From DATATV01 sp035551355 (GTDB lineage Bacteria > Actinomycetota > Actinomycetes > Mycobacteriales > Pseudonocardiaceae): 56,760 nucleotides of DNA. Position 1 is the first letter of the stretch. The number at the start of each line of letters is the position of its first letter. Both the position numbers and the translations under genes were made by a program. Positions 7,476 through 16,417 of the stretch are shown here, piece by piece. Below the pieces are notes generated by a model that ran no database searches, was not told the DNA's origin, and was given only the letters and a program-made list of their open reading frames with translations. The stretch is taken from positions 1 through 56,760 of the forward strand of contig DASZNF010000127.1 of the NCBI GenBank assembly GCA_035551355.1, read 5' to 3'.

Positions 7476-8642
7476 TCAGTCGTGGACCGGCCGGTCCACG
7501 AACTCCTTGTACAGCGAGGGCCGCCACAGCTCCTCGCCGGTGAACAGCGCCACGATCCGCTCGCACGCCCCCGGCTGGCCGAACCCGTTCTCCCCGGGCA
7601 ACCGCCCCGCCGCCCGGGCCTGCCCGATCGCCTTGCCCACCACCGAGGCCTCCGGCACCGCGTGCCACACGCTGCGCGCGGTGGACCGCCGCCGCTGCCG
7701 GGTGCCCACATTCACCGAGGGCGTGCCCAGCACCGGCGCCTCCCGCACCCCGGCCGAGGAATTGCCCAGCACCAGCTCGGCGTGCCGCATCAGGGTCACG
7801 AAGTACTCGAACCGCATCGAGGGCAGCCGCACGAACCGCGGCCCGGTCAGCCGGTCCAGCTGCCTGCGCACGTCCACACAGCCCTCGTCGTTGTTCGGGT
7901 CGATGACCACCCAGTTGCCGCCATCGGCCAGCACCGCGTCCACCACCTCGGCCGCGTTCGGGCCGTTGTGCTCGATCTCGGTGGTCACCGGGTGCAGCGC
8001 CAGCACCCCGTACTCGGTGAACGGGATGTCGTAGCGCTCGCGCAGCCGGTCGAGGCCGGGCAGCTCGGCCGAGGTGAGCATGTCCACCTCCGGGCTGCCC
8101 ACCACGAAGATCCGCTCGGCCTCCTCGCCCAGCTGCAGCAACCGCCGCTGAGCTTCCTCGTTGGCGGCCAGATGGACGTGCGCGTGCTTGGTGATGGAGT
8201 GCCGGATGGCGTCGTCGATGGTGCCGGACACCTCGCCGCCCTCGATGTGCACCACCCGGATGTTGGCCAGCGAGCCGACCAGCGCGGCGGCCAGCGCCTC
8301 CACCCGGTCGCCGTGCACCACGATCGCGTCCGGCGCCTGCTCGTGCACCAGCCGGGTGAGCGCCTCCATGGTGTTGGCCAGCACCAGGCTCAGCGGTTCG
8401 CCCTCGATCTGGTTGGGGATCAGGTGCAGCCGGCGCAGCCCGGCCCGCTCGATCTCGTGCACCGTGTAGCCGTAGCGGCGCAACAGGTGCATGCCGGTGA
8501 CCACCACTCGCGCGGACAGCGTGTCGCTGTCCTGCACGGCGATCATGATGTCGCGCAGCTTGCCGAAGTCGGCGCGGGTCCCGGTGACGAACAGGACCTC
8601 GCGCCGGTCCGGTCGGCCGGCCGGTTCGGGCTGGTCAGGCAA
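7476..8642 (-). CDS. neuC: UDP-N-acetylglucosamine 2-epimerase, hydrolysing type
   Basis: 388 residues. The NeuC/LegG family hydrolyses UDP-GlcNAc (or a 2,4-diamino derivative) to the 2-epimer sugar, the substrate of NeuB. Motifs are 'LFVTGTRADFGKLR' near residue 17, 'VVHGDRVEALAAA', 'HIEGGEVSGTIDDAIRHS', 'KHAHVHL' and 'LGNSSAGVREAP'. The last is the C-terminal UDP-binding loop. The putative TTG start at 8642 overlaps the neuB stop by 8 bases, so translation is coupled and neuB-neuC form one operon. The C-terminus is slightly longer than in typical NeuC. No LegB/LegC-type dehydratase or aminotransferase lies in the window. A simple ManNAc route to Neu5Ac is therefore the economical reading, but distant genes could change it. 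Confidence 0.9.
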   Translation of the reverse strand: MPDQPEPAGRPDRREVLFVTGTRADFGKLRDIMIAVQDSDTLSARVVVTGMHLLRRYGYTVHEIERAGLRRLHLIPNQIEGEPLSLVLANTMEALTRLVHEQAPDAIVVHGDRVEALAAALVGSLANIRVVHIEGGEVSGTIDDAIRHSITKHAHVHLAANEEAQRRLLQLGEEAERIFVVGSPEVDMLTSAELPGLDRLRERYDIPFTEYGVLALHPVTTEIEHNGPNAAEVVDAVLADGGNWVVIDPNNDEGCVDVRRQLDRLTGPRFVRLPSMRFEYFVTLMRHAELVLGNSSAGVREAPVLGTPSVNVGTRQRRRSTARSVWHAVPEASVVGKAIGQARAAGRLPGENGFGQPGACERIVALFTGEELWRPSLYKEFVDRPVHD

Positions 8643-9666
8643 GGTCCGTCCACTTGATCTGCACGTCGGCGGGCAGGTCGCGGGCGGTGCTGCGGCCCAG
8701 CACCGACTCGAAGTCCACGGCCTTGATCTCGCCGGTGCCCGGCCGCTTCACCCAGGTGTTGCCCGTGGTCAGCGGCTGGCCGGCCGGGATCGCGGCGGTG
8801 GTGACCACGCAGGCGTAGGCGAAGTCGATGGTCGGCTTCTCCGCGTCCAGCACCTGCTTGCTGCCGCCCAGCGCGGCGTGGATCAGCTGGGAGCCGCGCA
8901 CCAGCTCGGCGAAGTCGGCGGGCAGCGAGGACACCGGGATGTCCGGGCCGGGCCAGCTCATGTCCGAGGTGAAGTGCCGCTCCAGCACCCGCGCGCCCAG
9001 CGCCACCGCGCCGAGGCACGGGTAGATGGAGGTGGTGTGGTCGGACAGGCCGAGCACCGCGTCTCCGAACGCCTCGCCCAGCTCGGTCATGCCGCCCAGC
9101 CGGACCAGCTCGGGCGGGGTCGGGTAGAGCGAGGTGCAGTGCAGCAGGGCGAAGCCGACCCCGGCCTCGCGCAGCAACTCCACCGCCGGGGTGATGGAGG
9201 CGATGTCGTTCATGCCGGTGGACAGGATGACCGGCTTGCCGAACGAGGCGATGTGTTTGACCAGCGGGTAGTTGTTGCACTCCCCGGAGCCGATCTTGAA
9301 CGCCTCGACGCCCAGCTCGGCCAGCTGGTCGGCGGCGGCCCGGGAGAACGGGGTGGAGACGAAGATGACGCCGCGCTCCTCGGCGTGCGCCTTGAGCTCG
9401 CGCTCGTCCTCCTTGGACAGCGCGCAGCGCTGCATCATCTGGTAGATCGGCTCGTCGGCGTTGCCGGGCACCACGTCGTTCGGGATCATCTCGTCGGAGA
9501 CGACGTGGGTCTGGAACTTCACGACCTCCACGCCCGCGTCCGCGGCGTCGTCGATCATCCGGTGGGCCTTGGCCGGATCACCCTCGTGGTTGATGCCGAT
9601 CTCGGCCACCACCAGCGGTGGGTACGCCAGACCGACCTGACGCTCGCCAATAGCGAAGGACGACAA
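8635..9666 (-). CDS. neuB: N-acetylneuraminate (nonulosonate) synthase
   Basis: 343 residues. NeuB condenses phosphoenolpyruvate with ManNAc or a related sugar. The TIM-barrel part shows 'VVAEIGINHEGD', 'VKFQTH', 'STPFSRAAAD', 'KIGSGECNNYPL', 'STGMNDI', 'LHCTSLYPTPP' and 'GLSDHTTS', then 'LERHFT'. The C-terminal SAF/antifreeze-like domain is at about residues 280-343 and starts near 'RPGTGEIKAVDFES'. I place the start at TTG 9666 because a perfect GAGGAGG lies 5 bases upstream; an open frame continues upstream to 9726 without a comparable signal. It follows a HAD-family gene by 80 bases and overlaps neuC. Confidence 0.92.
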   Translation of the reverse strand: MSSFAIGERQVGLAYPPLVVAEIGINHEGDPAKAHRMIDDAADAGVEVVKFQTHVVSDEMIPNDVVPGNADEPIYQMMQRCALSKEDERELKAHAEERGVIFVSTPFSRAAADQLAELGVEAFKIGSGECNNYPLVKHIASFGKPVILSTGMNDIASITPAVELLREAGVGFALLHCTSLYPTPPELVRLGGMTELGEAFGDAVLGLSDHTTSIYPCLGAVALGARVLERHFTSDMSWPGPDIPVSSLPADFAELVRGSQLIHAALGGSKQVLDAEKPTIDFAYACVVTTAAIPAGQPLTTGNTWVKRPGTGEIKAVDFESVLGRSTARDLPADVQIKWTDLA

Positions 9667-9746
9667 CTTGACCTCCTCGGGTTGCACGCGACCGAACCTA
9701 CCCACCCAGGTCCAACCCGGCCGCATCGCCGTTTGATCCGGACGGC

Positions 9747-10559
9747 TCAGAACCAGCGTTCCAGGACCTGGGCCACCCCGTCCTCGGTGTTGGCGGCGGT
9801 CACCTCGTCGGCCGCGGCCAGCGCGTCGGCGTGCCCGTTGGCCATCGCCACCCCGTGCCCGACCCAGCGCAGCATCGGCACATCGTTGGGCATGTCGCCG
9901 AAGGCCACGATGTCCTCGGCCGCCACGTCCAGCCAGCCGGCCACCTCGGCCAGCCCGGTCTGCTTGGTCACCCCGGCCGCGGACACCTCGATCATGCCGA
10001 CGTTGGTGGAGTAGGTGATCTGCACCGCGCCGCCGACCACCGCCTCGGCCGCCGCCGCGATCTCCGCGCTGGTCGCGCCCGGGGTGCGCACCAGAAGTTT
10101 CACCGCCGGTTTGCCCAACATCTCATCCCGGGGCGAGATCTGGTGCGGGTCGCCGGTCCACGCGTGCCGGTAGCCGTCCTCGATCAGGAACTCCCGGCCG
10201 TCCAGCCCGAACGCCGAATCGCCGATCCGCTCCACCGCGATCGTGGTGCCCGGCAGGGCGGCGTCCAGGGTGTGCACGACATCACGTAACAACACCGCCG
10301 GGATCGGATGGCTGCCCAGCACCCGGTCGGCGTCGATGTCGTAGAGCACCGCGCCGTTCGCGCACACCGCGTAACCGTCGATGAGCCCGTCGGACGACAC
10401 CGGCCCGATCCACCGCGGTGGCCGTCCGCTGACCAGCACGAACGGCACCTCGGCGGCGCGCACCGCGGCGATCGCCGCGGCGGTGCGCGGGCTGATCGCC
10501 TCGGCCGTGTTCAGCAGGGTCCCGTCCACGTCGGAAGCCACCAGGCGAGGTCGTTGCAC
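9747..10559 (-). CDS. HAD superfamily (Cof-type) phosphatase
   Basis: 270 residues from a GTG start (MQRPRLVASDVDGTLL). Motif I is DVDGT at residues 9-13, motif II is 'VLVSGRP', a conserved Lys sits in 'KPAVKLLV', and motif IV is 'GDMPNDVPML'. A C2B cap lies between II and III, so this is a Cof/sugar-phosphatase type HAD. In M. tuberculosis the homologue Rv3813c occupies the same place between serS and glf, so this is the syntenic core gene that bounds the neu insertion. It lies 80 bases upstream of neuB on the same strand and may be co-transcribed. A role as a sugar-phosphate phosphatase for the nonulosonate route is possible but not needed. Confidence 0.88.
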   Translation of the reverse strand: MQRPRLVASDVDGTLLNTAEAISPRTAAAIAAVRAAEVPFVLVSGRPPRWIGPVSSDGLIDGYAVCANGAVLYDIDADRVLGSHPIPAVLLRDVVHTLDAALPGTTIAVERIGDSAFGLDGREFLIEDGYRHAWTGDPHQISPRDEMLGKPAVKLLVRTPGATSAEIAAAAEAVVGGAVQITYSTNVGMIEVSAAGVTKQTGLAEVAGWLDVAAEDIVAFGDMPNDVPMLRWVGHGVAMANGHADALAAADEVTAANTEDGVAQVLERWF

Positions 10560-10647
10560 CCCACCATCCTGCCCGTCACGGGGGAGTTGCCAGGTTCGTG
10601 TGACCAAACCCCTCCCGCGAAGTCGCTCTTGGTGGCTACCGTGACGC

Positions 10648-11586
10648 ATGCGCGTCGGGATCGTGATCTTGCCGGAGTATCGGTGGTGGATGGCCAGGTC
10701 CAAGTGGGAGGCGGCCGAACAGTACGGCTTCGACCACGCTTGGACCTACGACCACCTCGGCTGGCGCAGCCTGGTCGACGGCCCGTGGTTCGGCGCCGTG
10801 CCCACCCTCACCGCGGCCGCCGCGGTCACCGAGCGCATCACCCTTGGCACCTTCGTGGCCTCGCCCAACTTCCGGCACCCGGTCTCCTTCGTCCGTGAGG
10901 TCACCGCGCTGGACGACATCGCCGACGGCCGGTTCGTGCTGGGCCTCGGCGCGGGCGGCACCGGGCACGACGCCACGGTGACCGGGGCCGCGCCGCTGTC
11001 CGCCCGGCAGCGGTTCGCCCGGTTCGCCGAGTTCACCGGCCTGCTGGACGAGATCCTGCGCAACGACGACACCACCTTCACCGGCGACTACTACGAGGCG
11101 GTGGGCGCGCGTAGCGCCCCGGGCAGCGTGCGCAGGCCCCGGGTGCCCTTCGCCATCGCCGCCAACGGCCCTCGTGGCCTGGACCTGGTGGCCAGGCAGG
11201 GCCAGGGCTGGATCACCAACGGCCGGACCGGCGCCACCGAGGGCCTGACCGGCGCCGAAGAGGAGGAGGCCTGGTGGGGCGGGGTCGCTCAGCTGTGCAC
11301 CCGGCTGACCGACTCGCTCGGCGCGGCCAACCGGCCCGCGACCAGCCTGGACCGCTACCTGAGCCTGGACTCGGCGCCCGGTTACTCGCTGTCCAGCGTC
11401 GCCCGGTTCACCGAGATGCTGGGCCGCGCCCAGGATCTGGGCTTCACCGACGTGGTGGTGCACTGGCCGAGGGCGGACGGGGTGTACATGGGGCAGGAGT
11501 CGGTGGTCGAGCAGATCGCCGCGGACGTGCTGCCCAAGCTGGAATCCACTCCCAAACGCGACCGCTGGCGCTCCAGCGCCCCCTGA
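10648..11586 (+). CDS. LLM-class flavin-dependent oxidoreductase
   Basis: 312 residues, a bacterial-luciferase-like TIM barrel binding FMN or F420. Features are the N-terminal strand 'MRVGIVILPEYRW', 'GFDHAWTYDHL', 'ITLGTFVASPNFRHP', 'DDIADGRFVLGLGAG' and the C-terminal 'GFTDVVVHWPR'. The family is large in actinomycetes and the substrate cannot be told. It is divergent from the HAD gene with 88 bases between. It stands alone, 120 bases before glf. Confidence 0.87.
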   Translation: MRVGIVILPEYRWWMARSKWEAAEQYGFDHAWTYDHLGWRSLVDGPWFGAVPTLTAAAAVTERITLGTFVASPNFRHPVSFVREVTALDDIADGRFVLGLGAGGTGHDATVTGAAPLSARQRFARFAEFTGLLDEILRNDDTTFTGDYYEAVGARSAPGSVRRPRVPFAIAANGPRGLDLVARQGQGWITNGRTGATEGLTGAEEEEAWWGGVAQLCTRLTDSLGAANRPATSLDRYLSLDSAPGYSLSSVARFTEMLGRAQDLGFTDVVVHWPRADGVYMGQESVVEQIAADVLPKLESTPKRDRWRSSAP

Positions 11587-11706
11587 CCGCGCCCCGGCCG
11601 CCGCGAGCGGTGGGCCCCGACTGGCCGTGATCGGCAAATGTCCAGGTCGTCGGTTTGTCCCCGGGCGATGACGTCGCCCACAGTGACGTCGGTACCCTGG
11701 ATCGCT

Positions 11707-12900
11707 GTGAGCTTCGCAGGTTTTGACCTGGTTGTCGTCGGTTCTGGTTTCTACGGTCTGACCGTCGCCGAACGCACGGCCACCCAACTCGACAAACGTG
11801 TCCTGGTGCTGGAGCGGCGCTCGCACCTGGGCGGAAACGCGTACTCCGAACCGGAACCCGAGACCGGGATCGAGATCCACCGGTACGGGGCGCACCTGTT
11901 CCACACCTCGAACAAACGGGTGTGGGACTACGTGAACCAGTTCACCGACTTCACCGGCTACCAGCACCGGGTCCGGGCCATGCACAAGGGCCAGGTGTAC
12001 TCGTTCCCGATGGGGCTGGGCCTGATCTCCCAGTTCTTCGGCCGCTACTTCACCCCGCAGCAGGCGAAGGAACTGATCGCCGAGCAGGCCGCGGAGGTCG
12101 AGTCGGGGAAGGCCGCCAACCTGGAGGAGAAGGCGATCTCGCTGATCGGCCGCCCCCTCTACGAGGCGTTCATCCGCGACTACACGGCCAAGCAGTGGCA
12201 GACCGACCCGCGGGAACTGCCCATGGCCACCATCAACCGGCTGCCGGTCCGCTACGACTTCAACGACCGGTACTTCAACGACACCTACGAGGGTCTGCCG
12301 GTCGAGGGCTACACGGCCTGGCTGACCAGGATGACCGAGCACCCCAACATCGAGGTCCGGACCGACACCGACTACTTCGCGGTGCGCGATCAGATCCCCG
12401 AGGGCACCCCGGTCGTCTACACCGGCCCGCTGGACCGCTACTTCGACTACGCCGCGGGCCACCTGGGCTGGCGCACGCTGGACTTCGAGCAGGAAGTCCT
12501 GCCGATCGGCGACTTCCAGGGCACCCCGGTGATGAACTACAACGACGGGGACGTGCCCTACACCCGCATCCACGAGTTCCGGCACTTCCACCCGGAGCGG
12601 GCCGACGTCTACCCGGACGACAAGACGGTGATCGTGCGCGAGTTCTCCCGTCCGGCCACGGACGAGGACGAGCCGTACTACCCGATCAACACCGCGGAGG
12701 ACCGGGCCAAGCTGGAGAAATATCGCGAGCTGGCCAAGCGCGAGGCGCGCGAGCACTCTGTGCTGTTCGGCGGCCGGCTGGGCACCTACAAGTACCTCGA
12801 CATGCACATGGCGATCGGCTCCGCCCTCTCGGCGTTCGACAACAAGATCGCCCCGCACCTGACCGATGGTCAGCCACTGGACGGATCGATAGACGCATGA
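11707..12900 (+). CDS. glf: UDP-galactopyranose mutase
   Basis: 397 residues from GTG 11707, giving 'MSFAGFDLVVVGSGFYGLTV', which matches the FAD-binding N-terminus of mycobacterial Glf. Other hallmarks are 'VLERRSHLGGNAYSE', 'IHRYGAHLFHTSNKRVW', 'FIRDYTAKQWQTDP', 'NRYFN'-like 'NDRYFNDTYEGLP', 'YTGPLDRYFDY', and 'YPINTAEDR' with 'GRLGTYKYLDMHMAI'. The enzyme converts UDP-Galp to UDP-Galf for galactan synthesis. An upstream frame reaches 11638 but adds no conserved sequence. Two TGACGTC words and a GGGCGA..TCGCCC inverted repeat lie at 11666-11692 in front of the gene. Its stop overlaps the next start (ATGA). Confidence 0.96.
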   Translation: MSFAGFDLVVVGSGFYGLTVAERTATQLDKRVLVLERRSHLGGNAYSEPEPETGIEIHRYGAHLFHTSNKRVWDYVNQFTDFTGYQHRVRAMHKGQVYSFPMGLGLISQFFGRYFTPQQAKELIAEQAAEVESGKAANLEEKAISLIGRPLYEAFIRDYTAKQWQTDPRELPMATINRLPVRYDFNDRYFNDTYEGLPVEGYTAWLTRMTEHPNIEVRTDTDYFAVRDQIPEGTPVVYTGPLDRYFDYAAGHLGWRTLDFEQEVLPIGDFQGTPVMNYNDGDVPYTRIHEFRHFHPERADVYPDDKTVIVREFSRPATDEDEPYYPINTAEDRAKLEKYRELAKREAREHSVLFGGRLGTYKYLDMHMAIGSALSAFDNKIAPHLTDGQPLDGSIDA

Positions 12901-13469
12901 CCGCGACCCAACCGCATCCCGCTCCCGCCTCGGCCGTGCTGTCCGTGGTGCCCGACCCGGCCACCTCGCCCAGCGCGGAGACCAAGGTGCTGCACCAGGT
13001 GCAGCGCCGGTTGGCCCGTACCCCGGTGGTCAAGACCGCGCAGGCGATGTCCTTCTTCGGCGAGCACAGCCTCGGCTGGGTGGCGCTGGGCCTGATCGGC
13101 GCGGCGGTGGACCGCAAGCGCCGCAGCGACTGGCTGTTCGCCGCCGGTGGCGTGCTGGCCGCGCACGCCGCGTCCATCGCGGTCAAGCGGGTGGTCCGCC
13201 GCCCCCGGCCGGACGACCCCGACGTGCGGGTTCTGGTCGGCACGCCGAGCAAGCTGAGCTTCCCGTCTTCCCATGCCACGTCGACCACCGCGGCCGCCGT
13301 GCTCTACGGTGGCCTCACCGGCCGCAAGGCCGCCGGGGCGGTGGTGCCTCCGATGCTGGTCAGCAGGCTGGTGCTGGGCGTGCACTACCCGAGTGACGTG
13401 CTGGCCGGCTCGGCCTTGGGCGCGGTCGTCGGCGGCGGAGTCCTCCGCTGGCTGCGGAGGAAGCGGTGA
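12897..13469 (+). CDS. PAP2-family phosphatase (decaprenylphosphoryl-phosphoribose phosphatase candidate)
   Basis: 190 residues, three to four membrane segments. The PAP2 catalytic motifs are 'KRVVRRPRP', 'FPSSHATST' and 'SRLVLGVHYPSDVLAG'. The order glf - PAP2 - ubiA matches M. tuberculosis Rv3809c to Rv3806c, where the PAP2 protein Rv3807c is proposed to remove the 5-phosphate of decaprenyl-phosphoryl-phosphoribose before DprE1. In mycobacteria glfT2 lies between glf and this gene; here it is missing and the two genes overlap by 4 bases. The protein starts with a 30-residue Pro/Ala/Ser-rich segment. Confidence 0.9.
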   Translation: MTATQPHPAPASAVLSVVPDPATSPSAETKVLHQVQRRLARTPVVKTAQAMSFFGEHSLGWVALGLIGAAVDRKRRSDWLFAAGGVLAAHAASIAVKRVVRRPRPDDPDVRVLVGTPSKLSFPSSHATSTTAAAVLYGGLTGRKAAGAVVPPMLVSRLVLGVHYPSDVLAGSALGAVVGGGVLRWLRRKR

Positions 13470-14707
13470 CCAGGGAAACGGCGACCAAGGAGACATCCGT
13501 GGACGAAACGGCCGTGCAGGCGACCGCAGCCAAGAAAAAGGCCGCGGGCAAGGGCGCCGATTCGGCCGCGGACGGCGCCCCCGGCAACACACCCGAGCCG
13601 GCCGGCAACCAGTCCGAGCAGGCCGGCAACCAGGCTGAGCTGACCGGCGACCAGTCCGAGCTGACCGGCGGGCAGGCTGAGCCGACCGCGGACGAGGCGG
13701 GCGCCAACGGCTCGGCCCCGGCCGACGAGTCCGGCAAAGCCGACAAGACCGACAAGGCGGCCGACGAGACGCCCTCGGCGCAGCCGGTCGCCGCGCAGCC
13801 TGCCGATCCGGCCGCTCCCGCGTCGGCCAAGCGCACGCCGGCGGCCATGGTCCGCGGCGTGGTGCGCACCGCCCGGCCCAAGCAGTGGGTGAAGAACGTC
13901 CTGGTGCTGGCCGTGCCGTTCCTGGCCGCCAAGATCAACCACCCGGACGTGCTGCGGGCCGCGGTGATCGCGTTCATCGCGTTCTGCCTTGCCGCCTCGG
14001 CGATCTACCTGATCAACGACGCCAAGGACGTGGAGGCCGACCGGGCCCACCCAACCAAGCGCAACCGGCCGATCGCCGCGGGCATCGTGCCGGTGCCGGT
14101 CGCCCTGGCCGTCGCGGTGGTGCTGCTGCTGGGCGGGCTGGGGGTCAGCTTCGCCGACAACTGGCAGCTGGCCGTGGTCATCGCCGTGTACGAGGCGGTG
14201 CAGCTGGGCTACTGCTTCGGCTGGAAGCACCAGCCGGTGATCGACCTGTGCATCGTGGCCTCGGGCTTCCTGTTGCGCTCCATCGCCGGTGGTGTGGCCG
14301 CGTCGCTGCCCATGTCCGAGTGGTTCCTGCTGGTCACCGCGTTCGGTTCGCTGTTCATGGTGTCCGGCAAGCGCTACGCCGAGATCCGGCTGTTCGAGGA
14401 GACCGGCGCCGAGATCCGGGCCTCGCTGCGCAACTACTCGGCCAGCTACCTGCGGTTCGTGTGGGCGACCTCGGTGGCCGTCATGATCACCACCTACGGC
14501 CTGTGGGCGTTCCAGATCCACCAGCAGTCCAACTCGGTGTGGTCGATCATCTCCATGGTGCCGTTCGTGGTCGCGGTGCTGCGCTACGCGGTGGACGTGG
14601 ACCGCGGCAAGGCCGGCGCGCCGGACGAGATCGTGCTGCGCGACCGGGTGCTGCAGGTACTCGGCCTGGCCTGGGTGCTCACCCTGGCGGCCTCGTTCTA
14701 CTTCTAG
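13466..14707 (+). CDS. ubiA: Decaprenyl-phosphate phosphoribosyltransferase (UbiA family) with a long N-terminal extension
   Basis: 413 residues; the mycobacterial enzyme (Rv3806c) is about 300. From residue 128 on it is a standard polytopic UbiA prenyltransferase. 'RTARPKQWVKN' is the first signature, 'YLINDAKDVEADRAHPTKR' carries the Asp-rich Mg/PRPP site, 'NRPIAAG' follows, and 'SGKRYAE' sits in the second Asp-rich region. It transfers phosphoribose from PRPP to decaprenyl phosphate, the first step to the arabinose donor. The first 125 residues are Ala/Glu/Asp/Pro-rich, predicted disordered and cytoplasmic, and contain four heptads like 'AGNQSEQ', 'AGNQAEL', 'TGDQSEL', 'TGGQAEP' (residues 46-72). 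The GTG start overlaps the PAP2 stop (GTGA), so the extension is translated in the operon. Confidence 0.93.
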   Translation: MTRETATKETSVDETAVQATAAKKKAAGKGADSAADGAPGNTPEPAGNQSEQAGNQAELTGDQSELTGGQAEPTADEAGANGSAPADESGKADKTDKAADETPSAQPVAAQPADPAAPASAKRTPAAMVRGVVRTARPKQWVKNVLVLAVPFLAAKINHPDVLRAAVIAFIAFCLAASAIYLINDAKDVEADRAHPTKRNRPIAAGIVPVPVALAVAVVLLLGGLGVSFADNWQLAVVIAVYEAVQLGYCFGWKHQPVIDLCIVASGFLLRSIAGGVAASLPMSEWFLLVTAFGSLFMVSGKRYAEIRLFEETGAEIRASLRNYSASYLRFVWATSVAVMITTYGLWAFQIHQQSNSVWSIISMVPFVVAVLRYAVDVDRGKAGAPDEIVLRDRVLQVLGLAWVLTLAASFYF

Positions 14708-14767
14708 ATTCGGTGCTGTACTGGTAAGACAACCCGTGTTGGCCCGCTGTGGAACCGTGCGAGAGAC

Positions 14768-16417
14768 GTGAACGACAACTCTGAAACGACCCGCCAGCCC
14801 TGGACGTTCGAGCTGCTCGACGAGAGCGGGGTCGGACTGGCCGACGGGGTGGGCATGCTCGACGAGCGGGAGCGCAGGCTGCTCGTCGGAGCGGCCAACT
14901 TCCATTCGCTGGCCGCGCCGGGCCGGACCTTCCGGCTGACCGTGCTGCGCGGACCGCGCGGCACGCTGCCCTCGCTGACCGACAAGATGGTGCACCGGAT
15001 CGAGTGGCCGGACGACCGGGCGGTCGTCGGCTCGTTGCTGATCCGCTCCATCGCCACCTCGCCCTCGGGCACCGCGCCCGCGACCGGCCTGGCGGACCTG
15101 GTCATCGACCTGGGCGGCGAGCCGGACCTGGCCGACGCCTACGCCAAACTGCCCGGCTGGAAGGGCAAGGCGCGCCGCGCGGTGCGGTTCATGGCGCCGG
15201 TGCAGTTCGACGTGCTGCGCCAGTACCGCACGGACGTGGTGGAGAAGCGGATGCGCGCCACCGGCATCCACCGCAAGGCGCCGGTGCTGGTGGAGCGGGG
15301 CGCCTCGCTGGACGCGCCGCAGCGCGGCCCGGCCCTGCTGTTCGGCATGCACTGGCTGGAGATGGGCGGCGCCGAGCGGTGGGCGCTGGACACCGTGGCG
15401 CTGGCCAAGGAGGCCGGGTTCACCCCGATCGTGATCACCGACCGGGAGTCCTCGCAGCCGTGGATCACCCGGCCGGAGCTGGACGGCGCGGTGGTGGTGC
15501 CGCTGACCCACGATCTGGACGTCACCGACGAGGCCGCGTTCCTCAACGGCGTGCTGGCCACCTTCGACGTGCGCGGTGTGCACGTGCACCACAACACCTG
15601 GCTCTACCAGCGGCTGCCGTGGCTGCGCTCGGTGCGCCCGGACCTGCCGATGGTCGACTCGCTGCACATCCTGGAGTGGCGCACCGGCGGGTTCGTGGAC
15701 ATCTCGGTGCGCATGTCGAATGTGATCGACACCCACCACGTGATCTCCCCGGCGCTGCGCGACTACCTGATCGGCAGGCAGAACCTGCCGCCGGAGAAGA
15801 TCAAGCTGGCCACGCTGGCCAACCTGACCACGGACGCGGTGTTCGCGCCCGCGGTGCGGGAGAAGACCGCGGAGGAGAAGTTCACCGTGGTGTTCGTCGG
15901 CCGGTTCACCCAGCAGAAGCGGCCCTACCTGTTCCTGCAGCTGGCCGCGAAGCTGAAGAAGTCCCACGGGGACCGGGTGCGGTTCATCATGCAGGGCGAC
16001 GGCGAGCTGGCCAACGAGGTGCACGCGCTGCGTGACCGGCTGGGCCTGGCCGACGTGCTGGAGGTCCGCGGCCCCGACCGTCCGGTCAGCGACACCCTGG
16101 CCGAGGCGGACGCACTGGTGGTGTCCAGTGACAACGAGGGCCTGACGCTCACCTCGTTCGAGGCGACCTCGGCCGGTGTGCCGGTGATCTCCGCGGACGT
16201 GGGCGCGCAGGCCTCGCTGGTCGCCGACGGACTGCTGATGCCCCGGCACCCGTACCCGTTCCTGCAGCAGAGCGCGGCCCGTATCGAGCAGATGATGGGT
16301 TCCGTTGAAGCCCGAAAGACCTGGCTGGACGAGCAGGTCAGCAAGGCGGCCGCGTTCGCCAAACTCCCCGACGCCCGCTCGTGGACCCGCGAGCTCTACG
16401 AAGGATGGATGCGTTGA
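14768..16417 (+). CDS. GT4-type glycosyltransferase
   Basis: 549 residues from GTG 14768. The C-terminal GT-B domain is clear. 'FVGRFTQQKRPYLFLQLAAK' and 'GDGELANEV' come first, then 'ADALVVSSDNEGLTLTSFEA' with the ExxxGxxxxxxE-like donor site, and 'AGVPVISADVGAQASLV'. The central part has 'GMHWLEMGGAERWALD', the acceptor-side glycine loop typical of family 4. The first 190 residues are an unusual leading domain of beta and charged segments that I do not recognise. It lies 60 bases after ubiA and overlaps the next glycosyltransferase. Position suggests transfer of a sugar onto the galactan/linkage unit or another wall glycan; donor and acceptor are unknown. Confidence 0.85.
   Translation: MNDNSETTRQPWTFELLDESGVGLADGVGMLDERERRLLVGAANFHSLAAPGRTFRLTVLRGPRGTLPSLTDKMVHRIEWPDDRAVVGSLLIRSIATSPSGTAPATGLADLVIDLGGEPDLADAYAKLPGWKGKARRAVRFMAPVQFDVLRQYRTDVVEKRMRATGIHRKAPVLVERGASLDAPQRGPALLFGMHWLEMGGAERWALDTVALAKEAGFTPIVITDRESSQPWITRPELDGAVVVPLTHDLDVTDEAAFLNGVLATFDVRGVHVHHNTWLYQRLPWLRSVRPDLPMVDSLHILEWRTGGFVDISVRMSNVIDTHHVISPALRDYLIGRQNLPPEKIKLATLANLTTDAVFAPAVREKTAEEKFTVVFVGRFTQQKRPYLFLQLAAKLKKSHGDRVRFIMQGDGELANEVHALRDRLGLADVLEVRGPDRPVSDTLAEADALVVSSDNEGLTLTSFEATSAGVPVISADVGAQASLVADGLLMPRHPYPFLQQSAARIEQMMGSVEARKTWLDEQVSKAAAFAKLPDARSWTRELYEGWMR

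Noticed and set aside
13385..16249. A 954-codon minus-strand frame opposite ubiA and the GT4 gene
   Set aside because: Antisense shadow with His/Gln/Arg/Gly-rich composition and no family match; the plus strand carries the conserved enzymes.
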